From Falciphora oryzae (Eukaryota > Ascomycota > Sordariomycetes > Magnaporthales > Magnaporthaceae), in contig JNVV01000109.1 in assembly GCA_000733355.1 (NCBI GenBank), positions 1-30,126 on the forward strand: a DNA stretch of 30,126 nt, given 5' to 3'. The position numbers and the translations under genes were made by a program. Below, piece after piece: positions 8,728 to 18,800 of the stretch (position 1 is the stretch's first letter; each line of letters opens with the position of its first letter). Under the pieces are notes generated by a model. That model saw only the letters and a program-made list of their open reading frames with translations, did no database searches and was not told the origin of the DNA.

Positions 8728-10001
8728 ATGCCTCGTCAACTGTCCCTCCGTCTCCGGCGCCGGCGCCAGGAAAACGAAAACCGCGCCCTATCTTTACCCC
8801 CCTCGTCCCCCCTAACCTCTAACGAGGAAAAGGAGGCTTTACCGGCCACCCAAATCACGTTAGGGACCCCGGCCGCTTCGTCGCAGGGCCGGGAAATCAA
8901 CGATTTCAACGACTTTTACGATGAGTTTGATTCGCCGGCGACGCCCCCTCCGGCCTCCCGTGCACCCTCCAAAACCCCCTCCCTTGTGCCGGCCTCCCGT
9001 GCACCCTCCAAGACCCCCTCCCTTGTGCCGGCCTCCCAATCAACCCAGGCGACCTCCGAGGGGGCCTCCCAAGCCTCTCAGGCCTCTTAGGAGGCCGGCA
9101 AACGCATCGATTGGACCGTCGATCAGCTTTTGGCCTTCCTCGAAAGCCTCGCAAAGTCCGGCCGCCAAAGGAAAATGAATCCGGCGATCGCTTCCTGGCT
9201 TTCCAAATGCCTCAAAACGGCGACTAAGGCCCTAGCTGATCGTTGGCCCTCTATCCGGTGGTTAGAGAGGGTTAAAAACAAGTACAACAGTTTTAAAAGG
9301 CAGTATAGGGACTGGCTAGATTTTGGGAGGCGGTCGGGGGTTACCTTAGATCCGATCACGGGGCTGTATTTCGCCAGCGATTAAGCCTGGGAATTGTTCC
9401 TCGCGATCCGGCCTAACGCCCGTTAGATGCGCAAAAGGGCTTTTTTTCGTCCGGACCTTTACGAAGCCGCTTTCGCGGGTAAATAGGCGATAAAGCAACA
9501 GATCGCTACGGCCGCCTAATTCCTAGCAGAGGAGGAAAGCGACGACGAGAGTCCGGTACGTCGGCCGGCCAAAAGAGGGCCCGGGAGACGGCCCTTTGGT
9601 AAGGCCGGGCACCTAACGGTAGCGGAAGCCCAAGCGCACGTCGGAAATCGTCTTTTTAAAGCTGCACAGGCACTGGCCCGGGCTGGATCTGGGTCCGATT
9701 GGGATTTGACCCCTCCAAATAGGAGGTCTTCCCAAGCCTTCCGGACGCCCTTTAGGCACTAGCTAAAGCACGAGCTTTGGATATAAGCCGCGAGGGACCT
9801 GCGGAAGGCCCCGTAGGACGCTTTGGAAGGCCGGACCAAGCGGCAATTGATTCGGACCTTTAAATCCGACGAAGCGATAGCTTACTAGTAGCTAACCGAT
9901 AAAAAAAATAGAGATTTGATAGTTAATCTCGTAGAAAACGATACGGTGGACGGGTTTTCGTGTAACAAACGGCGGCCTCCTTAGGGAAGGGAGGTCACGT
10001 C
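8728..10001 (+). pseudogene. Myb/SANT-like DNA-binding domain protein, RIP pseudogene
   Basis: From ATG 8728 one frame can be followed for over 400 codons through many stops. The N-terminus is basic, then Ser/Pro/Ala-rich with a 13-residue tandem repeat. Codons about 126-252 (9103-9483) match the Myb/SANT-like family (Myb_DNA-bind_3): RIDWTVDQLLAFLE, then a trihelix with the conserved SGVTLDPITGLYFASD, AWELFLAIRPNAR and DLYEAAFAGK. The stop before MRKR replaces the family's Trp (TGG to TAG). The C-terminal part is acidic and basic without a recognised domain, and coding character fades where the gypsy LTR starts (10002). Such domains bind DNA; in plants the family accompanies PIF/Harbinger transposases, but no transposase is seen here. 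It may be a host gene family or a transposon accessory gene. Confidence 0.7.
8952..9029 (+). repeat. 39-bp tandem repeat (two copies) in the Myb/SANT gene
   Basis: Copies at 8952-8990 and 8991-9029 differ by one base. Each encodes a 13-residue unit containing ASRAPSKTPSLVP. A partial third copy (GGCCTCCCAA) follows. The repeat keeps the reading frame and lies in the disordered N-terminal region. Confidence 0.85.
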
Positions 10002-10473
10002 TGAAGGGAAAAAGGGGGATCTCAAAGGTTCAGCAACTCAACAGTCTGGTTTGTGCAAAGCTCGACAAGCTAATGATAACAAAAAACAAGAAACGATTGC
10101 TTGGCCTTCGAACTCCCTTTATAGGGGGTCCTGCAAGCCCTTCTTATACACGGCCTCCCAGCCACCCCTCGGCTGCCGTCGGCAAAATCTCCTCCTCCAT
10201 AATGCCCGTCCGGGCTGGCTGTGCTTTAGTGCGTCATGGTCTGGAATAATATGCCACTAACCCTTTGGTTTGGAACAATATGCCATTAATCCTTTGGTCT
10301 GGAACAATATACCACTAACCTCCTGGTTTAAAACAATATGCCACTAACCTCCTGGTTTGGAACAACATGCCACTTTAGCGTACACCCCTTTGGCCACTAC
10401 CGGAGTCCCCCTTTAAAGCTACCGGTGGCGGTCTTTAAAGCTGCTAATCGTAGCTGCGGATCGGGGTATTACA
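10002..10473 (-). repeat. 3' LTR of the minus-strand gypsy element
   Basis: Directly after a purine tract (minus-strand AGGAGGGGGATAGT at 10474-10487) the sequence TGTAATACCCCGATCC begins at 10473, a start typical of fungal gypsy LTRs. A probable end is the TG at 10002-10003 (minus ...CCCTTCA), giving 472 bp. Inside, U3 carries the 29-bp tandem repeat. TATA-like CTATAAAGGG (about 10117-10127) and GTATAAG (about 10144-10150) follow. The downstream end is inferred and no partner LTR is available to confirm it. Confidence 0.55.
10238..10376 (-). repeat. 29-bp tandem repeat (about 4.8 copies) in the LTR U3
   Basis: Units start at 10238, 10267, 10296, 10325 and 10354. The consensus core is GGAACAATATGCCACTAACC. 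Copies differ mostly by C/T and G/A transitions. The position, upstream of TATA-like boxes on the minus strand, suits U3 enhancer repeats. Confidence 0.9.
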
Positions 10474-10599
10474 ACTATCCCCCTCCTAAAAAGGCTGTCC
10501 TCGGCCTCCAACCTTCTCCTCCTTCTTCCTGGTGCAACGACAAGTTTTCGTGAACTCGCAAAAGCGTTAACCGTTTTTTTCCCTTCGCTTAGGGGTGGG

Positions 10600-12572
10600 C
10601 GCTGGTTTCCAATAAAACCTTTAGAAAAGGATAACCAACTTGGCGATTTTTAGGGCTCCTTTTTACTGTTTGGCTCTACGTCCTAGAGCTCGCGGATCTT
10701 TTAGTTCCTCCGACCTCGGGCCTTTTAAAAGGCTCGCACTTTCGCGGGTGCGTTTTGGAAGTGCTTTTTTAATTCCTAAATGTTGTATTTTGCCAGCCAA
10801 TCCTTCCATTTAACCAGGTAGTACTTTTTGCCTTTAATGTAGCCCTCGTTTCGTACCTTTTCGACTTCCCATTCGTTTTAGTCGTCCTCGTACTCGGGCA
10901 TAGGCAGCGGCACCTCGTCTTTTTATTTTCTAGCAATGTACCGCTCGAAATATTGCATAGGGAAAACGTCGTGCAAACGGCGGTAGTGCTCGGGAAGTGC
11001 CAATCGGTAGGCTTGCTAACCGATGCGTTCGGTGATCCGAAAGGGGCCGATCCATTTAGGTGCTAACTTTTTGTTTTTCAACCGCAGGTTTTTCGTAGAT
11101 AATTTTACCAAATCTCTAATTGCGAACTGTATGGGGGTATGGTTTTTGTTATAGTATTTAGCTAACCGTTCCTATGCTTGCAGCAACGTTTCTTTAAATT
11201 CTTTACGCATTGCGTAAAGCCGTTCGATACGGTTCCTTACTGCGGGTACCCTCCCCTTAAGGATATCGTCCGCGATATTAATCCGCATTTCGCAATCCGA
11301 TCCGTATAGGAAATAAAATAGCGAATGCCTTGTGGTAAAGTTCCTGCTATTGTTATAAGCGTACGCTATTAGTGGTAACAATAATACCCAGGAATTTTCC
11401 GAACCAACGCAGTAGTTGCGGAAGTAATCCTCGATTACACGATTTAGGACTTCCGTTTGCCCGTCCGTTTAAAAATGGTAAGCGGTTGATATACGTTTTT
11501 TAATAATTTGGTATTTGCACACTTCCTCCCAAAAGGTACTGGTAATGCGGCTATCCCGATCGCTAACGATGCTTTTAAAAGTGCCGAATACGCATTCGAT
11601 ACGCTCGAAAAACAGTTTTGCGAACTGTCCGGCGCTTATATCCGCTCGTGTAGGGATAAGCACCACGTATTTGGTTAACCGGCACACAACGACGAAAATC
11701 GCGTTAAAAACCTAACCACTCGCCGTCCTGCTTTTAGGTAAGCCAGTTACCCAATCCAAAAAGATCTTTTTTATAAGCTGTCCGTTTTTTGGCGGTGGCA
11801 GGGGTTCAAGTTTGCCGTAAGGCTTATAACGATAAATCGCTTTCCTTTAGCACTAAAGGTACGATGTTACATATGCAATAACATCCCCTTTAACCCCATC
11901 CCACTAAAAAAAGCGCTGGATTAAATTTAGGGTTTTGGCCACGCCCCAATAACCGGCTCCTAAAAAATCGTAAAATTATTTCAAAATTTCGGTCCTTAAA
12001 GCCTCGTTTGCAGGGACATAAACCTGGCTTCCCCGGAAAATTAACTCGTTACCGTCAGTTAGGTGGAAGTACGATGCTCCTCGCTGCCAAAACGTCGTTT
12101 TAATATCTCGGTGCGGTGCGGTATATTTCGCGTTAAATACTGGCAGGCGGGGCTTTTTAACTTCTATTAGCCTTTTAAGCAAATTCATGCTCGCCGGATC
12201 CCGCTTTTGTACGTCCCCAATCCATTTCCTTAGCGACGTTGGGATCCCCTCAAAGGAGTCTGATACGTTGCTTTCAAACCAATCCAAAGCGGTACGTGCT
12301 TTTTAGCGAGTAACAAATTGCACCTATAGGGTATGGATAACCCTAAAGGTGTTTGGATCGTCGGCTAACGTAAATTGTGCCAAACGTACGCTATCCCGCT
12401 CGTTTCGCCGGTTAAAAACAAAGTTTCCGGGGGATCGCTCGTTAGGTGCGCTTTTTGCGCTTACTGGCTGGGGAGGCTTATTGGGCGTCATTCCTTCGGC
12501 AATGTCCTTTGCTGCGTGCTGTTTATAACCAAACACGTTTTTCCGACCCATTTTATTAAATAGCGTCGGCAA
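10600..12572 (-). pseudogene. Gypsy pol 3' part: integrase plus chromodomain, RIP pseudogene
   Basis: One continuous minus-strand frame with nonsense codons only. It reads, in order: an in-frame segment without recognised domain (12572-12324); a pre-integrase segment ending GSQVYVPANEALRTEILK (12287-11976); a decayed zinc-binding region; the integrase core with FLDWVTGLPKS, IVSDRDSRITSTFW and TDGQTEVLNRVIEDY, so the D-D-E residues survive; a C-terminal part ending APKWIGPFRITERIG; and a chromodomain (10880-10710, NEWEVEKV ... YYLVKWKDW ... LKKHF). Integrase joins element cDNA to the host genome, and the chromodomain steers it to modified histones in chromoviruses. Several stops replace conserved Trp (TGG to TAG). 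It cannot make protein. Confidence 0.85.
10710..10880 (-). other. Chromodomain segment of the gypsy integrase
   Basis: The minus-strand frame reads NEWEVEKVRNEGYIKGKKYY then LVKWKDW, matching the chromodomain pattern of aromatic cage residues and VKWKG. It is followed by NI-stop-ELKKHF, where the stop stands for Trp of the usual W-E. This identifies the element as a chromovirus. Confidence 0.75.
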
Positions 12573-12725
12573 AAGCTTCTTAATAAGAATCTCCTATCTT
12601 TCCTTTTAACCGTTTATATAATCCGGTCATTGCGAGCTTGAAATCGCGCAGCCGGACAGCCCTTCGAGATAATTCAATTTTGACACCGGAATCGAACTCC
12701 TCGCACCCGACTTGACCCAGGATCG

Positions 12726-14396
12726 ATGCCGCATCGGGTGCGCGCCGACGGCGCGGGCCTAAAATCGATGGAAGTCGATTCCGGGCTCGCGGCCAGTCGA
12801 CACGCCTCGACGGTGGATCCCCCTAACGCGCCTCCAGACGCGCGGGGGAATGCCGACACCGACACGAGACCGGCGCGCGGCCGTCAGGAGGAAAAAGAAA
12901 ACGAAATCATTAACAAGCTAAAGCCCCTTATAATTAGTAGAAAGTTGCTGGAAATCCTGCAACTGGTGTCGGAACTAACGAAGCTGAAGGTCGACGCGGA
13001 AACGGCTCGCAAGCGCGACGCTACCGAGGACGGACCGGTAACCAAAGCGACACTACAGGAATTGAAAGCAGAAATACTTACAAAGGTTAAAAATGCACTA
13101 ATTGATAACAAAAAGTCCTATGCCTTTGCCCTCGCCACGGACCTACCGGCCCTGGCACCGGACGGAAACGCGCCGAACCGAACGCGACAACAGTACCCGA
13201 ACACGACGCATCCCCCCCCGCGATTTATACCGTTAAAAGTCGAACGCGAAATAATCGTGGCCGTAGGAAAAGCCCTGGAAGCAATCAAAAACCGATCGCA
13301 AATCGACACCCAGCGGGCATTGAATAACCAATTCGGTACGGCGGTGCGGGTAACGAAGCGGCTCTAAAGCGGAAACGTAATAGTGTGCTTTTACGCAAAC
13401 GCAAGCGAATACAAAAAAAGGGACGAGTGGGTGAAAAAAGTGTTTGGAAACCAAATAACGATCCGGGAACGGATATATAATGTGGTAATTAAAGGAGTAA
13501 AACAAACAACATTACCGGAGGACCTAAACCAACTTATTCGTAGCCTAAACGCCGAAAACCGAAACGCGGAGGTTAAATCGGTGCATATATGGCCAGCCCG
13601 CACCTTTTACGGATACGCTATAGTATTAGCACGAATCGGGTCCGCAACCGCCGCGGACCAAATTTGCGAGCAAAAACTGGTAATACAGGCGGAACTATTT
13701 AAATGCGAGCCGTTTATACCAAACGCTAAAGCCACCTAATGCTATAACTGCTACGAATAGGGGTACCGACAAAAGTTTTGCAAGAAACCGGGCCGCTACC
13801 CGTATTGCGGAAAACCGTAACACTAAAAAAGAGAAAGTTAATGCGACGCCCACCCCCAATATAACAAAGCCACACCCAAATGCGCAAATTGCGGCAAACC
13901 GCACCCGGCGTTTAACCGGGGCTGCGAAATAACGCAACGGGCGATCGGGAAAGCGAAAAAAGTATACTAAAACCGGCCAAAGAAATTTATACTGGAAAAA
14001 TTAGCCCTTAAACAAATAAAAGCTACTACCACTTTCCTTATTTTCCAAACGCGCATACCCCCCGGTATCGGAGGACTACCGAGCCCTAGCAAAAGGCGCA
14101 GACAAAATTCAGATATAAATAACGACTCCCTAATCCGGTCCCCCGGTCGCTAAGGACCCGGTAAACCCCGTAAGGACTCGTAGCCACCCAGGGGCCGGAC
14201 CGCTATACGACCGCTACTTATAACAAACTACGCCCCCAAAACGAGCTTTAGGCTAGCCCAACCCCTAATTACGGCAAACGAACAAATCCAAACAAAAGCA
14301 GCCGGAGGATAAGGACGAATACCGGCCCCGTTGGAACCGCTACCTTTATCCGAGCCGCTACCGATTAAAGATAATACAATCCCGTTCGACGTATAA
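12726..14396 (+). pseudogene. LINE ORF1, gag-like protein with zinc knuckles, RIP pseudogene
   Basis: ORF1 protein binds element RNA and chaperones it to the target. The frame from 12726 (or the later ATG at 12771, MEVDSG) has a charged coiled-coil-like stretch (EEKENEIINKLKPLI onward). A central domain (13383-13737) contains VIKGVKQTTLPEDLN and AEVKSVHIWPARTFYGY. Three zinc knuckles follow (13740-13930): CYNCYE-stop-GYRQKFC, YPYCGKP, and the intact CANCGKPHPAFNRGC. In the first knuckle the metal-binding His reads Tyr (CAC to TAC) and a Trp is a stop, both RIP-type. A basic, Ser/Pro-rich tail ends near 14396. Length (about 550 codons) fits Tad1-clade ORF1. Confidence 0.75.
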
Positions 14397-15070
14397 AAAC
14401 GTTTATTAAAATCCCTATGGTAATAACAATTTTATATTGGAATATGGGAAAAGGAAACGGAAAAGGAAATATACCGCTTTTTAGCAGAAAGGAATACGAT
14501 ATAATAGTTATATAAAAACCGGAGTTGGACTAGTACGGAGACCCGAAAAGACCGGCCGGATGCAATTACGAGCTAGTATACCACCAAATAGACATAAAAT
14601 TAAACGCAACATTATACGTCCATTAACGATTAAACCCGGTAACGTAAAAAAGCTGGAGCGGATACGATTGGGCAGCAATTATATTACAAAACCCAATAGG
14701 GAATATCGACATTTATTTAATATATTCGCCAAACCCCCGGGCATTAGGAAAATGGCATACCCTTTTAACCGAAATCGAAATAATACCGCTTCAGAACCAC
14801 GCCGTATTAATAGGGGATTTTAATATGCACTACCTAATGTAAAATATGCATAATCGGGAAAACGTTAGGTCTAAGCTATTATTCGCGCTAGCGTACTGGT
14901 AGCGGCTCGAACTAGCGACGCTTTACGGGGAGATAATAAAAAAAAGGTTTAGCGAACGAAAAAGCACTATCGACCACGCGTAGGTATCCGATACTTTAGC
15001 TATCAAATACGAAAGCAAAAACGACGAAATAAGGGGGTCGGACCACCACTTTTAAATAATTTCGATCGAT

Positions 15071-15092
15071 TGCGGAGCGGAGCCGCTCCGCA
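15071..15092. repeat. Perfect 10-bp hairpin in LINE ORF2
   Basis: TGCGGAGCGG and CCGCTCCGCA flank a 2-base loop AG. It lies in the ORF2 frame, 44 bp upstream of the copia insertion point (15135/15136). It may be fortuitous. Confidence 0.7.
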
Positions 15093-15130
15093 AAAGGAGG
15101 GTAAAAAAATAGGTATGGAAAAAGGTTAAT

Positions 15131-15135
15131 ACCGA
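15131..15135. repeat. Target-site duplication, left copy (ACCGA)
   Basis: ACCGA directly precedes the 5' LTR and is repeated directly after the 3' LTR (22726-22730). Five bases is the normal copia duplication length. Removing the element plus one copy restores one continuous LINE ORF2 frame. Confidence 0.95.
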
Positions 15136-15527
15136 TGTTGGAAGGGCAGCAAGAGGTCGCACGACAGGTAGAAGCACGGGCAAGGGGAATCCCCAATGAC
15201 TAGGGACTCCGGGACTAAAAGGCCCCGCCTCTCTGACACGGAGGGACCGGCAATGGGGATCACCGGTCATGAACGGTGATCACGGGTCATGCACGGAAAT
15301 CACCGGTCATGCACGAAGGCGGTGCAAGTCGCAAGTCAGGCCCGGCACCGGGACTGGCCTTAGACGACCGCACCCCGCGGCTTCCGTGATTGGGATATAT
15401 GTATCTAGAGGGCTCGCACGAGGAGCCCTTCCGTTGTTTTTAAAAGACAGACGACTTTGGATACACAGAATATACCAAAGCCTTCTCACCCCAACCGGCT
15501 AATATCGATATCGGCGTGCCACGAACA
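15136..15527 (+). repeat. Copia 5' LTR (392 bp)
   Basis: It begins TGTTGG and ends GAACA (TG...CA). It contains three 20-bp direct repeats (15258-15317, consensus GATCACCGGTCATGCACGGA), a TATA-like TATATGTA at 15396-15403, and a GGGCTC/GAGCCC dyad just after it. Differences from the 3' LTR that I can see are C/T or G/A transitions plus one 20-bp repeat unit. Confidence 0.95.
15258..15317 (+). repeat. 20-bp direct repeats in the 5' LTR (3 copies; 2 in the 3' LTR)
   Basis: Units lie at 15258-15277, 15278-15297 and 15298-15317. The 3' LTR has only two (22476-22495 and 22496-22515). The LTR length difference (392 against 372 bp) is exactly one unit. Upstream of the TATA-like box, they resemble U3 enhancer repeats. 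Confidence 0.9.
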
Positions 15528-15534
15528 CTAATTA

Positions 15535-15553
15535 GTGGGTGGTTACAACCCAC
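15535..15553. repeat. Small hairpin just inside the copia 5' LTR
   Basis: GTGGGT and ACCCAC face each other across GGTTACA, 8 bp after the LTR. This is where the primer-binding site should be, but I cannot match the sequence to a specific tRNA. Confidence 0.4.
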
Positions 15554-15891
15554 AAATTGGCAACGTGAAGAGACGGTTCGTACTGGTTAACGAGGTTGTA
15601 AATTCGCTTCGTGCTATCAGTCCCGTGCTACTGCCCAAGCAACTTTCCCCTATAAACGGCAATCGGAATTAAGGGAAAGGAACTTAAACGGGTTCACCAA
15701 CCTTTCGTACGAACGACAGCCGACTGAAAGACGGAGGCTTAGCTCGTACGGAAAGGGAAGTAAATCGCGCTCCGTTGCGCACACCAGCTTTCTAACATCT
15801 TCATTTTTTTTCCTACTTAACATTTCATTTCGTTTTTCCCCCTACCCTTCTATTACACCATTTTTTTACCCTACACCCTCGTACGATCACC

Positions 15892-18800
15892 ATATCAGGT
15901 AAAAACGAAACCCCAAATACACCCGTCGCCGGACCGGCGGGAATATCGCACAAAGGTCATCCTGGCAGGATTTCCCAGGATTGGTACAAAAAGATCGCCG
16001 AAAGGACAAATATCCCCTTGTCAGCATAGCGCAAGTACGTCGACCCCGAACGCTGGGAAAACGACGTCGACCCAATTCAGCCACTTTCGGTTAACGAAAT
16101 CACAACCTACTTCGCACGATCGGTCGCGGAAGCTATCTGGATATCTATTAAAAGCAAGGCGCTACGTCAAACCTTTCGAAAGGAGTTCGCCGGATAAATA
16201 TACGACCTATTCAACCAAATCGGTCGTACGTTCAAAAAGCGGATAAACCAACTTTTAATGGAAAATGGGACCCATATCCTAAAAGGAACAATAACGGCCA
16301 GGTTCATACGAGTACTGGACCCTACACTTCCAAACACTCCGTACGAAACACCCACCTTACAGCCAGCGCAACCAGCACGTCCATCCCGGACACCACAATT
16401 TAAACGACAAACATCCTCGCACGACACAGCCCCAGCTCGGCTAGCCGTCACTCTAGCCAGGGCAATCCCGACAGCAATCCCTACCGTAGAAATAAAACAG
16501 CTCCACGACAACACGGATTTCGTACGGGAACAAACACAAATGTTTAGGATCATCCCACCAAAAGCACGTACGATATAGGAAGTTTGGAACTTCCCACAGC
16601 TTCCGAAAAATCAAACCCCTCGCACGATTATCCCCCCGATAGAATACAACCTGCCCCCAAAGCTGCCGGTACACAGCTACCCGCTAAAGCCAAATAAAAT
16701 CTTAGCTTTCCAAAAAGGATAGAAAACGGACCGGAACTATACCGGCAAACCGTACGATATCCTATTCGACAAAGCAAAGATTTTCATCAGCTATTATTAA
16801 CGATTCCAGATCGAGGAAAACCAATACCACGCTATTTTCCTCGATATCCTATCAAACCGTACGGAAAATTTTTATATTAACCATATCGGACCCGGAAAGC
16901 GATAGGACGAAATGTACAAGCTCCTCGATTTTCACTTCAACTCGAAAATCAACCATACGCTCTACTGGACAGACTGGACGTCAACGACGTTCGTGCGGAT
17001 GCGCCAAACCCATCCAAACGGAACATTGCTTAAGGTGCTGGAAACGATGCTGGATAAGTTTCAGCTCGCATAAAAAGCTTTAGGTAAAAGCTACCAAAGG
17101 GAAAGTGCCCTCCATACGGTCGTTATTTAAGTATACCGTAAAGTACCGGAGTTCGAAATCGCACTCCTTACCTAAAAGCTAACGTGCGAAACTCTATTCG
17201 CAGATTTCCGGGCAGTACTACAAGTAACGATAAATCGTACGAGCAGAACCCAGTTCCTGTTAAAGGAAGGACCGCACGACGCCAACTATACGAACTAACG
17301 GTACTATAATAACAACAAACCCCGGACGGGCTAAAGCGGCAATTTCCGGATAGGCAGCGGCGGCAACTACCGGCCAAATAGCAACTTCCAACATCGCACG
17401 AAACTACGCTGCTATATGTGCAAAAAAGAAGGATGCTAGTTAACGAAGCACCCACGTAAAGAACAGGAGGGTGCGAAACAACGGTACTTTCAAGCGTGCG
17501 AAGACCTGGGCAACGAAAGAAATAACTTCGAAGCATTCCTTTAAGACCACGAAGGCTTACCACCATCGTACGATAAAAAGGAAGATAAACAAGCTCGAGC
17601 ACCATTAGTGCAATACCTCCAGGACTATACCTACCTCCATCGCGCAACTAGCGAAAACATTTACCAAACCAGCTTAAGCGAAGCGTCGGACCAGTTCGTA
17701 CTGCACAACCAATACAATACGACCTACTAAGGCGAGCTTTGGGATACCGGCGCCGTACGAGTTTCCACAGTCGGAAAATGCCAGATGGAGGCATATTTAA
17801 AAAAAAAACCCCGTGCGAAAATCGATTGGACGCCGGGATTAACGGAAATAAGATTTGGAGGAAACAATATGGAAACCTTTATTAGTACGATGCGGATGGA
17901 AAACCCCCTCGGGGAAATTACCTACCACATCCTAAACTCCCAAACCCCATTTCTGTTTTGCTTGCATAACGCCGACAAATTAAAATGTTATTTTAATAAC
18001 GTTAACGATAACATCGTGCGAAAAGACGGAACAACTATTCCTATAATCAGGAAATAAGGGCACCCATTCTTTAACGTAAGTAGTGCGGAAACAGCAGCAT
18101 TTCTAACGGAAAAAAAGCTTAGGAAACTTTATCGAAAGTTCGGACACCCTCGTACGGAGCGCCTCCATCGACTTTTAAAGGAAGCAGGACATTCCGACGT
18201 AAAGGAAAAGATCTTGGAAAAGATTGGCAAAGTGTGCCACCATTGCCAAACATACGACCCGGCCCCCCAACGGTTCAAATTTTCGATTAAAAATAATTGC
18301 GAGTTCAATTACGAAATCGTTATCGACATCGAATATTTGGGAGGAAAAAACGCACTATACGTTATCGATGCAGCAACATCCTTCCAAACTGCGACGTTCG
18401 TACGATTACTGTCAGCTTAGGACGTATGGAACGCCCTTTGCAAATGCTGGATTTTTGCTTACCAAGGGCCACCAGACACCATTTCGTACGACCCTGGCAC
18501 GAACTTTTCGTCGGAAGTATTCCGCAACCACGCTAGGGTGGTAGGGGTGTCGTGCAAAGAGATGCCAGTGGAAGCCCATTAGGCTGTCGGGAAAATCGAA
18601 CGAGCGCACCAACCCTTTAAAAGAGCGTACGATATCCTAAAGGAGGAATTTGGATATTGCACGGATAACGAAACATTGTTGCAAATGGCAATCAAAGCAT
18701 TAAACGACACAGCAGGACCTAACGGCTTCGTGCTAACCTTACTAATCTTTAGTGCCTACCTCCGGATTAACCAAGACTCCGCTCCGTCCCCAAATATCGT

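Larger units (their letters stand above)
10002..12600 (-). mobile_element. Ty3/gypsy chromodomain retrotransposon, 3' part only, RIP-degraded
   Basis: Reading from 12600 down, the order is integrase region, chromodomain, polypurine tract and 3' LTR, which is the 3' half of a chromovirus. Reverse transcriptase, gag and 5' LTR are absent. The break at about 12600 coincides with the start of the LINE, so the missing half may lie beyond the LINE outside this window. The right boundary is uncertain by some tens of bases. Confidence 0.75.
12640..15135 (+). mobile_element. Tad1-like LINE (non-LTR retrotransposon), 5' segment
   Basis: The segment holds a complete ORF1 with zinc knuckles and the endonuclease half of ORF2. 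It is broken at 15135 by the copia element; the same ORF2 frame resumes at 22731. The 5' end is placed only roughly (12600-12720), between the last gypsy pol codons and ORF1. Coding text is intact apart from RIP-type stops. Confidence 0.8.
14417..15135 (+). pseudogene. LINE ORF2, apurinic-type endonuclease part, RIP pseudogene
   Basis: ATG 14417 opens the ORF2 frame with MVITILYWNMGKGN, the N-terminal strand of the endonuclease/exonuclease/phosphatase fold. It continues with IIVI-stop-KPELD (family QEP, with Glu apparently changed to Lys), LIGDFNMHYLM, STIDHA-stop-VSD and GSDHHF. The Asp-Asn (GDFN) and SDH catalytic motifs are kept. The endonuclease nicks target DNA to prime reverse transcription. 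The frame runs to the copia insertion at 15135 and continues at 22731. No reverse transcriptase is found in this window. Confidence 0.8.

Noticed and set aside
10238..10376. CRISPR-like array of 29-bp repeats
   Set aside because: Units are directly adjacent with no spacers and lie in a eukaryotic LTR; this is a minisatellite.
12688..12700. tRNA B-box-like sequence on the minus strand (GGAGTTCGATTCC)
   Set aside because: No acceptor stem, anticodon arm or A box can be built around it; it lies in the 5' part of the LINE.
17168..17647. 159-codon open frame on the minus strand
   Set aside because: It is antisense to the copia gag zinc-knuckle and protease region, with no recognisable domain.
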